From the NCBI GenBank assembly GCA_951812535.1, contig CATOSK010000011.1, forward strand, positions 1 through 64,000: a stretch of DNA of 64,000 nucleotides. The letters run 5' to 3'. How positions within the stretch are numbered: position 1 is the first letter of the stretch; every line of letters begins with the position of its first letter. Shown one piece after another: positions 26,223 through 36,504 of the stretch. The DNA comes from an uncultured Dehalococcoidia bacterium. GTDB taxonomy: Bacteria; Chloroflexota; Dehalococcoidia; Lucifugimonadales; UBA3495. Position numbers and translations under genes: made by a program. The notes beneath the pieces were generated by a model. That model searched no databases and was not told the DNA's origin. It saw nothing but the letters and a program-made list of their open reading frames with translations.

Positions 26223-26996
26223 ATGACAAGCGTGCTTCCGGTTTCGCTGGTAATGGGTGTGGTCGTGGGATTGCTCGTCGGCGCCTACTTCAATGTTTTC
26301 AATGTCCCGGTCATGGAATGGGCCATTTCCCTAGAAGAGGCTGCGGCAGCCGCTGAAGCCCCCGCCGGTGAGGCTGAGGACGGAGGCGGTATCGCCGTTT
26401 CCCTTGGAGTACAGCGTGTGGGAATGGCCGCTGGATTGGCCGTCCTGGGAGTCCTATTTGGCGCTGTATTCACCGGCCTTTACCACCTGGTCAGACTCGC
26501 CTCTCCGGGTTGGAACATGTGGGCCTGGTCCTCCATCGCCGGGTTCCTGGGATTCTGGGCCATATCCCTGTTTGCCCAGTTGAAATACCCCTTGAATCCG
26601 CCGGGGATTGGAGAAGGCACGTCCCTGCTCGCCCGGCAGGGATTCCAGTTCCTGTTCATTGCCGTGTCCATTCTGGCGGTGGTTGGAGTCTGTTTCGCCG
26701 TGCGCAAGGTGGTCCAGTCCCAGCCCCACGGGGTCGGCCGCTGGCTCGGGCTGTCTGGAATCGCCGCCGCCTACGCCGTCGTCGCCATTGCGGCGTTCCT
26801 CCTCATCCCGGGAAACCCCGACGCCATCCCGGAGTGGGTGCCGGAGGGCCTGGTCATAATGTTCCGGTCCTTCAGCATCATCGGCCACTTCCTGCTCTGG
26901 ATGGGCATCGCCCTGGGAGTCGCCGGGTACATTCGCTACAAGGAAAAAGGCATCTGCGCCAATCCGGCGGCCGCCGAGCGGGTTTCGGTCGGCTAG
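26223..26996 (+). CDS. cbtA: CbtA, predicted cobalt transporter
   Basis: Multi-TM; VSLVMGVVVGLLVGAYFNVFNVPVMEWAI, GLYHLV..., next to cbtB and under B12 riboswitch. Confidence 0.85.
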   Translation: MTSVLPVSLVMGVVVGLLVGAYFNVFNVPVMEWAISLEEAAAAAEAPAGEAEDGGGIAVSLGVQRVGMAAGLAVLGVLFGAVFTGLYHLVRLASPGWNMWAWSSIAGFLGFWAISLFAQLKYPLNPPGIGEGTSLLARQGFQFLFIAVSILAVVGVCFAVRKVVQSQPHGVGRWLGLSGIAAAYAVVAIAAFLLIPGNPDAIPEWVPEGLVIMFRSFSIIGHFLLWMGIALGVAGYIRYKEKGICANPAAAERVSVG

Positions 26997-27002
26997 GAGT
27001 CA

Positions 27003-29111
27003 TTGTTGACCACCCAAACCGAGACCCAGAAGGAACCCTGGTTCCCCTTCACCGCCATCGTTGGGCAGGAAGCCATGAAACGGGCGCTCCTGCTCAACAC
27101 CATCAACCCCAAGATCGGCGGCGTCCTCATACGGGGCAAGAAGGGCACCGCCAAGTCCACCGCCGTCCGATCCCTGGCCGCCCTGCTTCCCGAGGTTTCG
27201 GTGGTACAGGGCTGCCCTTACAGCTGCCCCCCGGAGCAGCGGCAGGGACTGTGCCAGCGCTGCGACCCTCCCCAGATGGCGTTCCAGCCGGTCAGCCACC
27301 AGGTCCGCATTGTGGACCTTCCCGTGGGCGCCACCGAGGACCGCCTGGTCGGGTCGCTGGATATTGAGTCCGCCATCAAGACCGGGGCCAAGAGCTTTGA
27401 ACCCGGCCTGATCGCCGCCGCCCACCGCGGCATCCTCTACATCGACGAGGTCAACCTGCTCAACGACCATCTCGTTGACGTCCTCCTCGATGCCGCGGCC
27501 ATGGGCCGCAACTATGTTGAGCGCGAGGGCATCTCCGTCAGCCACGCCGCCGAGTTCATCCTGGTGGGCACCATGAACCCGGAGGAAGGCGACCTGCGCC
27601 CCCAGCTCCTGGACCGCTTCGGACTGGCCGTGGAGGTGGACGGCTCCCTGGAACCGGAAGGCCGCCGCGAGGTCGTCCGCCGCCGCATCGCCTTTGAGGC
27701 CCAGCCGCATGACTTCATATCCGGCTGGGACGATGCGGAGGCCGCCGAACGGGAACGGCTCCTCCGCAGCCGGGAACTGCTCCCCCAAGTGACCGTTGGC
27801 GATGAGATTCTCGACCTCATCACCGACATCTGCGCCGAGTACCAGGTCGACGGGCTGCGCGGCGACATCGTCATGTACAAGACCGCCAGCACCATCGCCG
27901 CCTACGAGGGCCGCACCGAAGTCAACGTCGAGGACGTGCGGGAAGCCGCCCAGATGGCCCTGCTGCACCGCCAGCGCCGTCTCCCCTTCCAGCAGCCTCA
28001 CCTCGTCACCGAGCAGCTCGACGCCATGATCGACGAGCACCAGAACCGGGACCGGGAACCCCAGGACCAGCCCCAGGACTCCAACGACCGCAACGAGTCT
28101 GACGGCGACCCCCCGGACTTAGAACCCAACGAAGAACCCCCCGCCGAGGACAACTCCGGCGACTCCGGGCCCGGGGACCAGTGGTTTGAGACCGGCGACC
28201 CCTACTCCGTAGAGTCCCTCCAGCTTGAGCCCACCGACCGCCGCGCCCGGCAGAGCACCGGACGGCGCGCCGTTACCATCAGCAGTTCCTCCGTGGGACG
28301 CTACGTCCGCTCTGCCGTCCCCCAGGGGCCGGTGTCGGACCTTGCATTGGACGCTACCCTCCGGGCCGCCGCTCCCCACCAGCATCGCCGCCGTTCCGAA
28401 ACCCCGGAGGGATCAGGCAACGCTCTCCTGATAGAAACCTGGGATGTCCGCGAGAAGGTCCGCGAGACCCGCACCGGCAGCCTCATCCTCTTCGTCGTCG
28501 ACGCCAGCGGCTCAATGGGCGCCCAGCGCCGGATGGTTGCCGTCAAGGGCGCTATCCTTTCCCTGCTCCTGGATGCCTACCAGCGCCGCGACAGGGTCGC
28601 GCTGATCAGCTTCCGAGGCACCCACGCCGACCTTTTGCTTCCCCCGACCAACAGCGTCGATCTGGCCCAGGTCTACCTACAGGATATGCCCACCGGGGGG
28701 CGCACTCCTCTTTCCCGCGGACTCTATCTGGCCCTTGAGGTCCTGGAAACCGAGCGCCTCAAGGACCGGGAGGTGCTGCCCCTCGTGGTGGTGCTGTCCG
28801 ACGGCCGCGCCAACGTCTCCATGGACTATTCGTCCTCGGCCGCCGCTGCCGTCGCCGAGGCGCAGGGCGTGGCTTCCCTGTTCGAGGACAAGAAGTTTTC
28901 TTCCGTGGTAGTGGACACCGAGCTGGGCTTCCTCAAGCTGGGCATGGCGCAAAACCTGGCCGAGGGCATGGGAGCCCGCTGCATCAAGCTCGACGACCTT
29001 CGAGCCGACCGCCTGGCCGATGCCGTCCGACGGCAGTTGCCCGATGGGGAAGAACCCGACCTGGACGCAGCCGAAGTCCAGTCCATGGTCCGCCGCCTCG
29101 GCTTCTCCTGA
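27003..29111 (+). CDS. Magnesium-chelatase-type ChlI-ChlD fusion (AAA+ plus VWA), likely CobN partner
   Basis: FPFTAIVGQEAMKRALLLNTINPKIGGVLIRGKKGTAKSTAVRSLAALLP; acidic/Pro linker; VVDASGSMGAQRRMVAVKGAILSLL VWA MIDAS. Confidence 0.93.
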   Translation: MLTTQTETQKEPWFPFTAIVGQEAMKRALLLNTINPKIGGVLIRGKKGTAKSTAVRSLAALLPEVSVVQGCPYSCPPEQRQGLCQRCDPPQMAFQPVSHQVRIVDLPVGATEDRLVGSLDIESAIKTGAKSFEPGLIAAAHRGILYIDEVNLLNDHLVDVLLDAAAMGRNYVEREGISVSHAAEFILVGTMNPEEGDLRPQLLDRFGLAVEVDGSLEPEGRREVVRRRIAFEAQPHDFISGWDDAEAAERERLLRSRELLPQVTVGDEILDLITDICAEYQVDGLRGDIVMYKTASTIAAYEGRTEVNVEDVREAAQMALLHRQRRLPFQQPHLVTEQLDAMIDEHQNRDREPQDQPQDSNDRNESDGDPPDLEPNEEPPAEDNSGDSGPGDQWFETGDPYSVESLQLEPTDRRARQSTGRRAVTISSSSVGRYVRSAVPQGPVSDLALDATLRAAAPHQHRRRSETPEGSGNALLIETWDVREKVRETRTGSLILFVVDASGSMGAQRRMVAVKGAILSLLLDAYQRRDRVALISFRGTHADLLLPPTNSVDLAQVYLQDMPTGGRTPLSRGLYLALEVLETERLKDREVLPLVVVLSDGRANVSMDYSSSAAAAVAEAQGVASLFEDKKFSSVVVDTELGFLKLGMAQNLAEGMGARCIKLDDLRADRLADAVRRQLPDGEEPDLDAAEVQSMVRRLGFS

Positions 29112-29274
29112 CTCCCAACCCCGTCGTCGGCACCGGGGATTCGCGTCGCCAAAGGAGCAGCGGCGCAATTTGGGCGGTTTTGTTCCCGGGGCTCTCTTCC
29201 TTCTCTCCCGGCCGCTGCGGCAGTGCTGTTCCAAGGGATGAGCAGGGGGGATTTTTCGCATCCTTCATGTCTCA

Positions 29275-30744
29275 CTAATCTTCGTCTGCTCCGGCACCCG
29301 CTATTGCGGAGGAGCAGATGGTCCGGGTTGATGTGGTCTGCTGGTCCAGGGGCAGGCGAATGGTGACGGTGACGCCCATTCCGGGCCCCGCGCTCTCAAC
29401 CGCGATTGCGCCGCCGTGGGCTTCGACTATGGTCCGGGTGATGGCCAGGCCCAGGCCGGTGCCGCCTATCCCCAGGCTGCGGGACCGGTCGGTACGGTAG
29501 AACCGGTCGAAGACGTGGGGAAGGTCGGCGGCGTCGATGCCGATCCCGTCGTCGGCGATCGAGACAGACGCCGTCCTATCGCCATTCAAGCCCGCCTTGA
29601 TCATGACCCTTCCTCCGGCCCCGGTGCAGTGAATGGCGTTGCCAATGACGTTTCCCAGCGCCTGGCTCATCCGCATCCGGTCCACGGCCAGGTCCGGCAG
29701 GCCGCCGGAGGCTTCCAGCGACAGTTCGACCTGCCGGGCCTGGGATTGGGGCTGCCACCGCTCCACCTCTTCCGCCAGCAGTTCGTAGAGCCGACTGGCC
29801 TCGAAGGACAGCCGCAACTCGCCGTGATCGGTCTCCGCCAGCCAGTTCAGGTCGGTCACCAGCCCGCGCAGCCGGCCCACTTCCTGGATGATGTGGTCCG
29901 AGGCACTCCCGGGGGCCTGGAGACCGTCGCGCAGCCCGGCCGCCTCCAGCTGTATCACGCTGAGGGGCGTGTTCAGTTCGTGGGAAACGTCGTTGATCAG
30001 CCGCCGGCGGAGCTCCCGCTGGGTCTCCAGGGCGGCGGTCATTTCATTGAATGCCGCGCTCATCCGTCCCAGCTCGTCCGAGGACCTGACCGGCAGCCGG
30101 GCCGTGTCTCCCTGGGCTATGGCCTGGGCAGCCTCCGTCAACGCCGTAACCGGCGCCGTTATCCGCCTGGACAACCAGGCGGCCAGCAGGATGGCGACAC
30201 CGGCCGTCAGCACTCCCCCGGCCAGGGTGATGTACAGGAGCGCGTTGAGGAACCCGTGCGATTCCGTCGCGAGGAGCTCACGGTTAACATCCACATAGAC
30301 GTGGCCCACGGGCTGGTTCCCGGCCAGGTCGAACACCGTCTCGCCATGCCCGCCCAGGTCCGGGGCGGAGGTCCCCGGGGAGAGTTCCGAGAAGTTGTCC
30401 TGCACGACACGGCCGCCGGCGTCGACGATGACGACCCGCACCGGGTCCTGGTGGAAACCCTCCAGGTGCTCTCCCTCGCCTCCCTCGGACCCCTCTCCCG
30501 GCGACCTTTGTCCGTAGATGTAACCGGCGTGGGACAGGGCCCGGTCCTGGGTTCCCCAACCACCGGCATTGGTGTACTCCAGGCCCAGGCTCCGGGCCAG
30601 CTGCGCCGCTTCGTCCCGGCCTATCCTCTCCACGAACACGCCCAGGCGGGCCTGGGTCGCGTAGTAGCCCACGCCGATGCTGGTGAGGACGGCAAGAAGT
30701 ACGACAACGATGGTGGCTCCCATGATTCGCCAGCGCAGCGACAT
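29275..30744 (-). CDS. Sensor histidine kinase with HAMP and HATPase_c
   Basis: LINDVSHELNTPLSVIQLEAAGL H-box, IGNAIHCTG N-box, DNGIGIDAADLPHVFDRFYRTDRSR, GGTGLGLAITRTIVEAHGG. Confidence 0.95.
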   Translation of the reverse strand: MSLRWRIMGATIVVVLLAVLTSIGVGYYATQARLGVFVERIGRDEAAQLARSLGLEYTNAGGWGTQDRALSHAGYIYGQRSPGEGSEGGEGEHLEGFHQDPVRVVIVDAGGRVVQDNFSELSPGTSAPDLGGHGETVFDLAGNQPVGHVYVDVNRELLATESHGFLNALLYITLAGGVLTAGVAILLAAWLSRRITAPVTALTEAAQAIAQGDTARLPVRSSDELGRMSAAFNEMTAALETQRELRRRLINDVSHELNTPLSVIQLEAAGLRDGLQAPGSASDHIIQEVGRLRGLVTDLNWLAETDHGELRLSFEASRLYELLAEEVERWQPQSQARQVELSLEASGGLPDLAVDRMRMSQALGNVIGNAIHCTGAGGRVMIKAGLNGDRTASVSIADDGIGIDAADLPHVFDRFYRTDRSRSLGIGGTGLGLAITRTIVEAHGGAIAVESAGPGMGVTVTIRLPLDQQTTSTRTICSSAIAGAGADED

Positions 30745-31421
30745 TACTCCTCCTCCGCCACGAACCGGTAGCCGGCGCCGTAAACGGTCTGAATGGGCTG
30801 ACGGCCGTTCCGGTTGATCTGCCTTCGCAGGCGGGCGATCTGGCTGTCGATGGCGCGGTCCAGCCCGTCGAAGTCGTCGTTGAAGGCCAGGGAGATCAGC
30901 CGATCGCGGGTGAGCACCTGGTTGGGATGGCGCATCAGCGCGGACAGCAGGGCGATTTGCGCCTGGCTCAGGACCACGGGCTCTCCGTCAACCGTCACGC
31001 TCTGGGTGGACTCATCCAGCGTGATGTTGTCCCGGGTCAGGACCTGCTGGACCCTGCCCGTGGCCCGGCGAAGCACGGCCCCGGCGCGGGCAATGACTTC
31101 CCCCGGGTCGAAGGGCTTTACGATGTAATCGTCGGCCCCGCTGTCCAGTCCGATGATCCGGTCGGCGTGGGCCTCCCTGGCCGTCAGCATGATTATCGGA
31201 ACGTCCGACTCGCGGCGCAGGATTCGGCATAGCTCCACACCGTCGAGGCGGGGAAGCGTCAGGTCGAGGACAACCAGGTCCGGAACCAGCTCCCGGGCCA
31301 GTTCCAGGCCGGCTTCGCCGTCGTGAGCTACATCGGCGGAAAACCCGGCCCGCTCGAAGTAGACCTTGAGCCAGTTGGCGATCCTGGTGTCGTCTTCGAC
31401 TATCAATACTCTGCCGCTCAT
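30744..31421 (-). CDS. OmpR-family response regulator
   Basis: MSGRVLIVEDDTRIANWLKVYFERAG..., LVPDLVVLDLTLPRLDGVELCR, winged helix DRAIDSQIARLRRQINRNGRQPIQTVYGAGYRF. Confidence 0.95.
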   Translation of the reverse strand: MSGRVLIVEDDTRIANWLKVYFERAGFSADVAHDGEAGLELARELVPDLVVLDLTLPRLDGVELCRILRRESDVPIIMLTAREAHADRIIGLDSGADDYIVKPFDPGEVIARAGAVLRRATGRVQQVLTRDNITLDESTQSVTVDGEPVVLSQAQIALLSALMRHPNQVLTRDRLISLAFNDDFDGLDRAIDSQIARLRRQINRNGRQPIQTVYGAGYRFVAEEE

Positions 31422-31550
31422 AGCCGGTCCCCTGAAGGCTGTTGGTGACGCGGCGCCTGACAGAGGCGCCGCGTCCGTATTCCAGATGGCCCGCAACCGG
31501 ATTTTACTTCACCGGGTTTGGACAACGTTACTCAGCCGGGCCGCCTGGCC

Positions 31551-33074
31551 TCAGCCGCCGCCCCGGCGCTCACCGCCGGAGCCGTGCTCACCGCCGGACT
31601 CTCTCCCGCCATGCTCGCCACCGGACTGGCTGCCGCCGCGCTCTCCGCCGGCGCCGTGCTCGCCCCCGCCTTCACCGCCGCCCACCTCGGCGTGGGCTAT
31701 CCAGCCGGTGAAGGATGCCTGGGCCGCCGGCAGGTTGACTGCCAGCACTGCGCCGGGGGCCAGGTCCACCGGTGTGGTCGGACCGAGCTCGGTCCCATTG
31801 GAGAGGTGAACTTCGATCCTGACGTTGCTCAGGGCGTTGTTGGTGGTGTTCTCCACCGTGCCGCTGAAGGCATTGCCGGCAGCGTCGTAGTTCAGGATGA
31901 GGCGGGCGCCGCCGCGGACTGCGTCGAAGGTCTCATCCGGCGCCAGCATGTTGGCGCTGCCCTCTTCGCCGCGTGAGCCGGACTCAGGGCCTTCGCTGCC
32001 GCCTTCACTGGAGCCTTCACCGCCGGGGCCGTGACCCTCTCCGCCGGCTCCCTCGCCGCCGCTGCCCTCAGCGCCCTCTCCCCCGGTGTGAGGCTGCGGT
32101 CCCGGGCCGCCGCAGTCGAACACTTCCATGTGGACCACGTACCCGTCGAAGGCCACCCCGGCCAGGCTGGGCTCACTGCTGACCGACACGCTGGTGGTTG
32201 CCTGCTGACCGGGGGCCAGGTCTCCCAGCACGTCCGGGCCAAGCTCCCCAACCGTCTGCGTTCCCGACTTCAGGTGGGGTTCCGCCTGCACGTAGCAGAG
32301 GGTCTGCGGGGTGGTGTTCTCAACCGTTGAGTTGACCGTCTGGGTTGCCGGATCGTACCACGCGGAGATGGCCAGCCCACCGAGGACTCCGTTCCAGGTC
32401 TGGTCCAAGGGGGTGATGGGGCTGGACATGGCGGCCTCCATTGCCGCCTCGTTACCCGCTCCGCCGCTCTCGGCGCCTTCGGGACCGTCCGGCCCGCTCT
32501 CGCCGCCGCCACCCTCACTGCCCTCGCCGCCCGCCTGGCCGCCCTCGGTTCCGCTGCCCACCTCGGCGTGGGCGATCCAGCCGGTGAAGGACGCAGCTGT
32601 CGCGGGCAGGTTGACATCCATCGTCTGACCTGGCGCCAGGTCCACCGGGGCCGTCGGCCCAAGCTCAGTCCCGTTGGAGAGGTGCACCTCGATCCTGACC
32701 TGGTCCAGGACGTTGTTGGTGGTGTTCTCCACCGTGCCGCTGAAGGCATTGCCGGCAGCGTCGTAGTTCAGGATGAGGCGGGCGCCGCCCCGAACCGCGT
32801 CGAAGGTCTCACCGGGGGCCAGGGTGGCGCCGCTGCCTTCTTCGCTGCCGGAGCCGCCGGACTCCCTGCCGCTTTCTCCGCCGGGGCCGTGCCCGCCGCC
32901 GGACTCGCCGGGGCCGTGCTCGGAGACCTGCTGGGTTGTCGTTGCGCCGTTGGAATCGCGTCCTTCCGCCGACCCGGTGTCGACGGCGCAGCCGAACAGT
33001 ACCCCGGCGCCGAGCAGGGCCGCGAGGACCGGTCCAACCAGGTACGTCCTGTTCTTCAACTTCATCCGAATCAT
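31551..33074 (-). CDS. Secreted lipoprotein with three related beta-type domains separated by Gly/Ser/Glu/His-rich linkers
   Basis: Lipobox-like GAGVLFGC; domains 1 and 3 nearly identical (DAVRGGARLILNYDAAGNAFSGTVENTTNN...GWIAHAEVG). Confidence 0.75.
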   Translation of the reverse strand: MIRMKLKNRTYLVGPVLAALLGAGVLFGCAVDTGSAEGRDSNGATTTQQVSEHGPGESGGGHGPGGESGRESGGSGSEEGSGATLAPGETFDAVRGGARLILNYDAAGNAFSGTVENTTNNVLDQVRIEVHLSNGTELGPTAPVDLAPGQTMDVNLPATAASFTGWIAHAEVGSGTEGGQAGGEGSEGGGGESGPDGPEGAESGGAGNEAAMEAAMSSPITPLDQTWNGVLGGLAISAWYDPATQTVNSTVENTTPQTLCYVQAEPHLKSGTQTVGELGPDVLGDLAPGQQATTSVSVSSEPSLAGVAFDGYVVHMEVFDCGGPGPQPHTGGEGAEGSGGEGAGGEGHGPGGEGSSEGGSEGPESGSRGEEGSANMLAPDETFDAVRGGARLILNYDAAGNAFSGTVENTTNNALSNVRIEVHLSNGTELGPTTPVDLAPGAVLAVNLPAAQASFTGWIAHAEVGGGEGGGEHGAGGERGGSQSGGEHGGRESGGEHGSGGERRGGG

Positions 33075-33299
33075 CTGTTCACTCCTTTCGTGAAATGCCT
33101 TTGACAGGACTCACGATAAGGGGGAAATGTCGCAGAAATTTGTCAGCGGCCGGGCCCCAAACGCCAACCGTGAGCGGCGGGCATGGGGACGTGGGGTGGA
33201 TACGCCGCTCCTCGGAAGCAACGATGTTGGCAGGGCCGTTCCACCGCCCTCGCCTGCATCACCAGGTTCCTGGGATCCCGGCGGCCTTCCCGGAACACG

Positions 33300-33505
33300 T
33301 GGAGCCCGACGATCAACTAGGCGTCCCCGGTCTCGTCCTTGACGGTGACGAACATCGTGACCTCCTGCCCTTTGGGGCGCGGCCGGGCGATGGGCCACCC
33401 CGTCACCAAGACTTCCTCTCCTTCACAGGCGCAGTCCACGGCAGCGGGTTGCGGTGACGGGGCCCACTTCCGCTGTTGGGAGGTGTTGGGGTTGTTACTG
33501 TCCAC
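33300..33505 (-). pseudogene. Fragment resembling OB-fold end of DnaE-type polymerase (remnant)
   Basis: GEEVLVTGWPIARPRPKGQEVTMFVTVKDETGDA stop LIVGLHVFREGRRDPRNLVMQARA. Confidence 0.35.
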
Positions 33506-33856
33506 GAAGGGGATGACCCTCCGAGCTTGGGCTTGTCCTGGTATGCGCCACCGACCGGTCTGCGTAGGACCCAGTGTATGACTGGTGGGACTGCCTCGGC
33601 AGCATCTACCACGAGATCAGCAGCGCCGGGGACGTCCTGCGGGTCAATGACACCTCCGACGAGGATGCCCTGGATATCCTTCCAATCCGGTGCTTAACTG
33701 AAGCGGAGTGTTGGTTGCCCCCGGTCCCGGGCGTGAGCTCCGGTTGTGCCTGAGGCGCCGAAGGTGGCAGCGCCGCCGGATGGAGAAACCATCTCAATAG
33801 GGACGGATTGTTGCCGGCAGCGGCCGGCAATCGACGCTGCTTCCCTGGCTTGAAAG

Positions 33857-35368
33857 CTATTCCGGGAAGAGGGTAAGGACAACGGCGTAGCGGCCGAGGG
33901 TGTCTTCCTTCTGGTTGCCGAGAGTGTAACTCACCGCGGCCGAGCCGATTGCCTCCTCGAGAATGGCCTGGCCGTCCACGTACTCGCCATCGGCGTAGAC
34001 TTCCAGGTCTTCCGGGTCCAGCTGCCGGATGATCTCGTTCAGGTTGGCGTAGACCAGGCCGTGCCGGACACCTGGGAGGAGGTCCAGCACCCGCCGGTAC
34101 TGGGGGTTGGAGTCGAGGGCATCGCCCCCTTCCCGCTGCAGCTCGACGGCGTCCGCCAGGGTATCCTCGGCCAACCCGAAGACCGACTGCCCGCGGCTGA
34201 AGACGTAACCGGGGGAGTACTCCTAGTCCTCCGGATAGTGGACCAGCGCATCCCGGTCGGCGCCCACGTCAACCTCCTCGAACCGGATGTCCACCTCGTT
34301 CTGAAGAAGGTCCAGAATCTCGTCGGCGGTGTCGGCGAGGGTGTCCTCGCCGCCTTCGTCGTAGGCCAGCAGGATAGCGACACTGGGCGGGTGGTCTTCC
34401 TCAATATCGCCGTATTCATCGAGTGAGAAGTCCCAGCCGGCCACGGAGAGCTGCCCCTCCAGATGGTCGAAGAGGTCCTCCTCCAGGTCGATGCCGGTCC
34501 ACTCGTCGAAGACCGCGATGCCCAGGTCGATGAAGAAATCGAACCCGGACCGTCTCGATGCAGTGGGCAGGCCGCTGATGTCCAGCTCGTCCTCCAGGGA
34601 CTCGATTCCGTCGTTCAGTTCATCGATGGTGTAATCGCCGCCGACGTCGGCGATCTCGTACTCCTCCAGGGTTGCGCGCCAGTTGTCCAGGTCGGGGTCG
34701 AAGGCGGCGGATATGAGGAACCAGGCGTCTTCCGGGACCATGCCGGCGGGCACATCCAGGTCCGGGAACTCCAGGGAATGTTCCAGGAGGGATGGGAGGA
34801 CCAGTTCGGCGGCAAGGGACCGGTCGCCCCAGGATGCGGAGGCGGCGAGCCACCCGGGGTCCGGGCCCAGCCCGGCCACGGGTGGCTGGGGCAGTCCCCA
34901 GTAGAGTTCCCGGTCCAGGTAGGAGGCCGCCTCCTCATAGACGACGTAGACTGAGGCGAAGCGGTTTTCGGAGAGGGCGGAGCGGGCGGCCTGGAAGTCC
35001 TCGTCGTCGGCCAGGGTCTCCTCCAGGTCTCCGTTGATGCCGTCAATGACCTCTTCCAGGAAGTCCTCGGAGCTGGCGACCACCAGGAAGTCGCCGGAGA
35101 GGCCAAAGGACGTCTCGTCCCAGCCCGACTCGTCGACCCAGATGTCGAAGCCCTCGTAGGAGTCAGACTCGAAATCCCCGGCTCCCACATCATCCCGCCA
35201 GGCGTCCAGGAAATCTTCGGCGGCGTCCTGGTCGCGGACCCCGGCGGTGAGCGCGGCCAGGTGTTCCTCGTCCCGGTCCTGGGCCACGACGGCTGCGGAG
35301 AGGTCGGGTCCGGCCCATTCCTTGAGGTCCTCGAAGTCGTAGTCGAGGTCGTCCTCGAACTCCTCCAC
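33857..35368 (-). pseudogene. DUF3352-like protein interrupted by in-frame TAG
   Basis: ORF 34223..35368 ends ...DALVHYPED-TAG (34223-34225) and same frame continues EYSPGYVFSRGQSVFGLAEDTLADAVELQREGG to 33857. Confidence 0.65.
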
Positions 35369-35448
35369 CCAGTAGTCGTAGAGGTCCTCGAATTCGGGGA
35401 TTTCGTTTTATAACCTCTCGAAAGACCCGGCATAATTGCCGCAGAGGG

Positions 35449-36290
35449 ATGACCTGCTCCCCGAAAACTGGTCCGGCCTGAATGCGAGTTTTGTGGGATG
35501 ACCTAAGCTTGTGGAATAGGAGGTTCGTCCCATGAGGAAATCCCGGTACAGTCCCGAGCAGGTGGCTTTCGGCCTGCGTCGGGCGGAGGAGGGCACGTCG
35601 GTGGCCGAGGTCTGCCGCAAGATGGGCATCAGCGGATCTACCGGCTCTACAGTCAGGAGGGCCTGATGCTGAGGAAGAAGAGACCCAAGCGGCACGTATC
35701 GTGCCAGAGGCGGGTGGAGCGGCCGGTGGCCGCGGGAGCGGATGAGATCTGGTCCATGGAATTCATGAGCGACGAGATCTTCAATGGGCGCCGGATCACG
35801 CTCTTGACGATAGTCGATAACTTTACCCGTGAGAGTCTGGCCATCAAGGTCGCGGCCAGCATCAAAGGGGAAGCGGTCGTGACGGTGCTGCAGCGGCTGA
35901 TGGAGCAGCGTCGCCTGCCCGGACCATCCGGGTTGACAATGGCCCCGAGTTCACTTCGAAACGCCTGGACCAATGGGCCCACCTTAGCGGGGTGTAACTG
36001 GACTTCAGTCGTCTTGGCAAGCCCACGGACAACGCCTTCATCGAGGCATTCAACGGCCGGTTCAGGCGGGAATGCCTCAATGAGAACTGGTTCCTGTCCC
36101 TGGAGGATGCCGAGGAGAAAGTGGAATCCTGGCGGAAACACTACAATGGGGAAGGGCCCCACAGCGCCCTGGGCAACCTGTCCCCCGGGGAGTTCGCCGT
36201 ACTGGCGGAATTGGCTGACTGACCCGCAAAACGCTCACAATGGCTGGTACAGGGAATGGGGCAAGACCCTTCCTGAGTATCCCGCAACGC
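35449..36290 (+). mobile_element. Degenerate IS3-family element with internal deletion fusing orfA start to orfB
   Basis: MRKSRYSPEQVAFGLRRAEEGTSVAEVCRKMGIS joined to RIYRLYSQEGLMLRKKRPKRHVSC...ADEIWSMEFMSDEIFNGRRITLLTIVDNFTRESLAI; later frameshift to LDFSRLGKPTDNAFIEAFNGRFRRECLNENWF. Confidence 0.8.
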
Positions 36291-36504
36291 GCTGAAACCG
36301 GTGCGTGCCAAGATGTAGCCCGTCTCCAGTGTCATGCGCTCCTCACCGGTAAGTCCTGCCCTCACCCTTTGATCAGCCTATCAACGTCTGGACCGCTCTA
36401 AGAACCTCCCGAACCCCTGCGAAACCCGGTTCTCGTCATTCCTTTTCTGTCAGGACTCCACCAAACAGCAAAACCGGTAGGGATTGTCCCGTGGCCAGCG
36501 GCCG

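Noticed and set aside
34223-34225. TAG in DUF3352-like gene as pyrrolysine
   Set aside because: No methylamine methyltransferase context and the region is full of pseudogenes; simple nonsense mutation is more likely.
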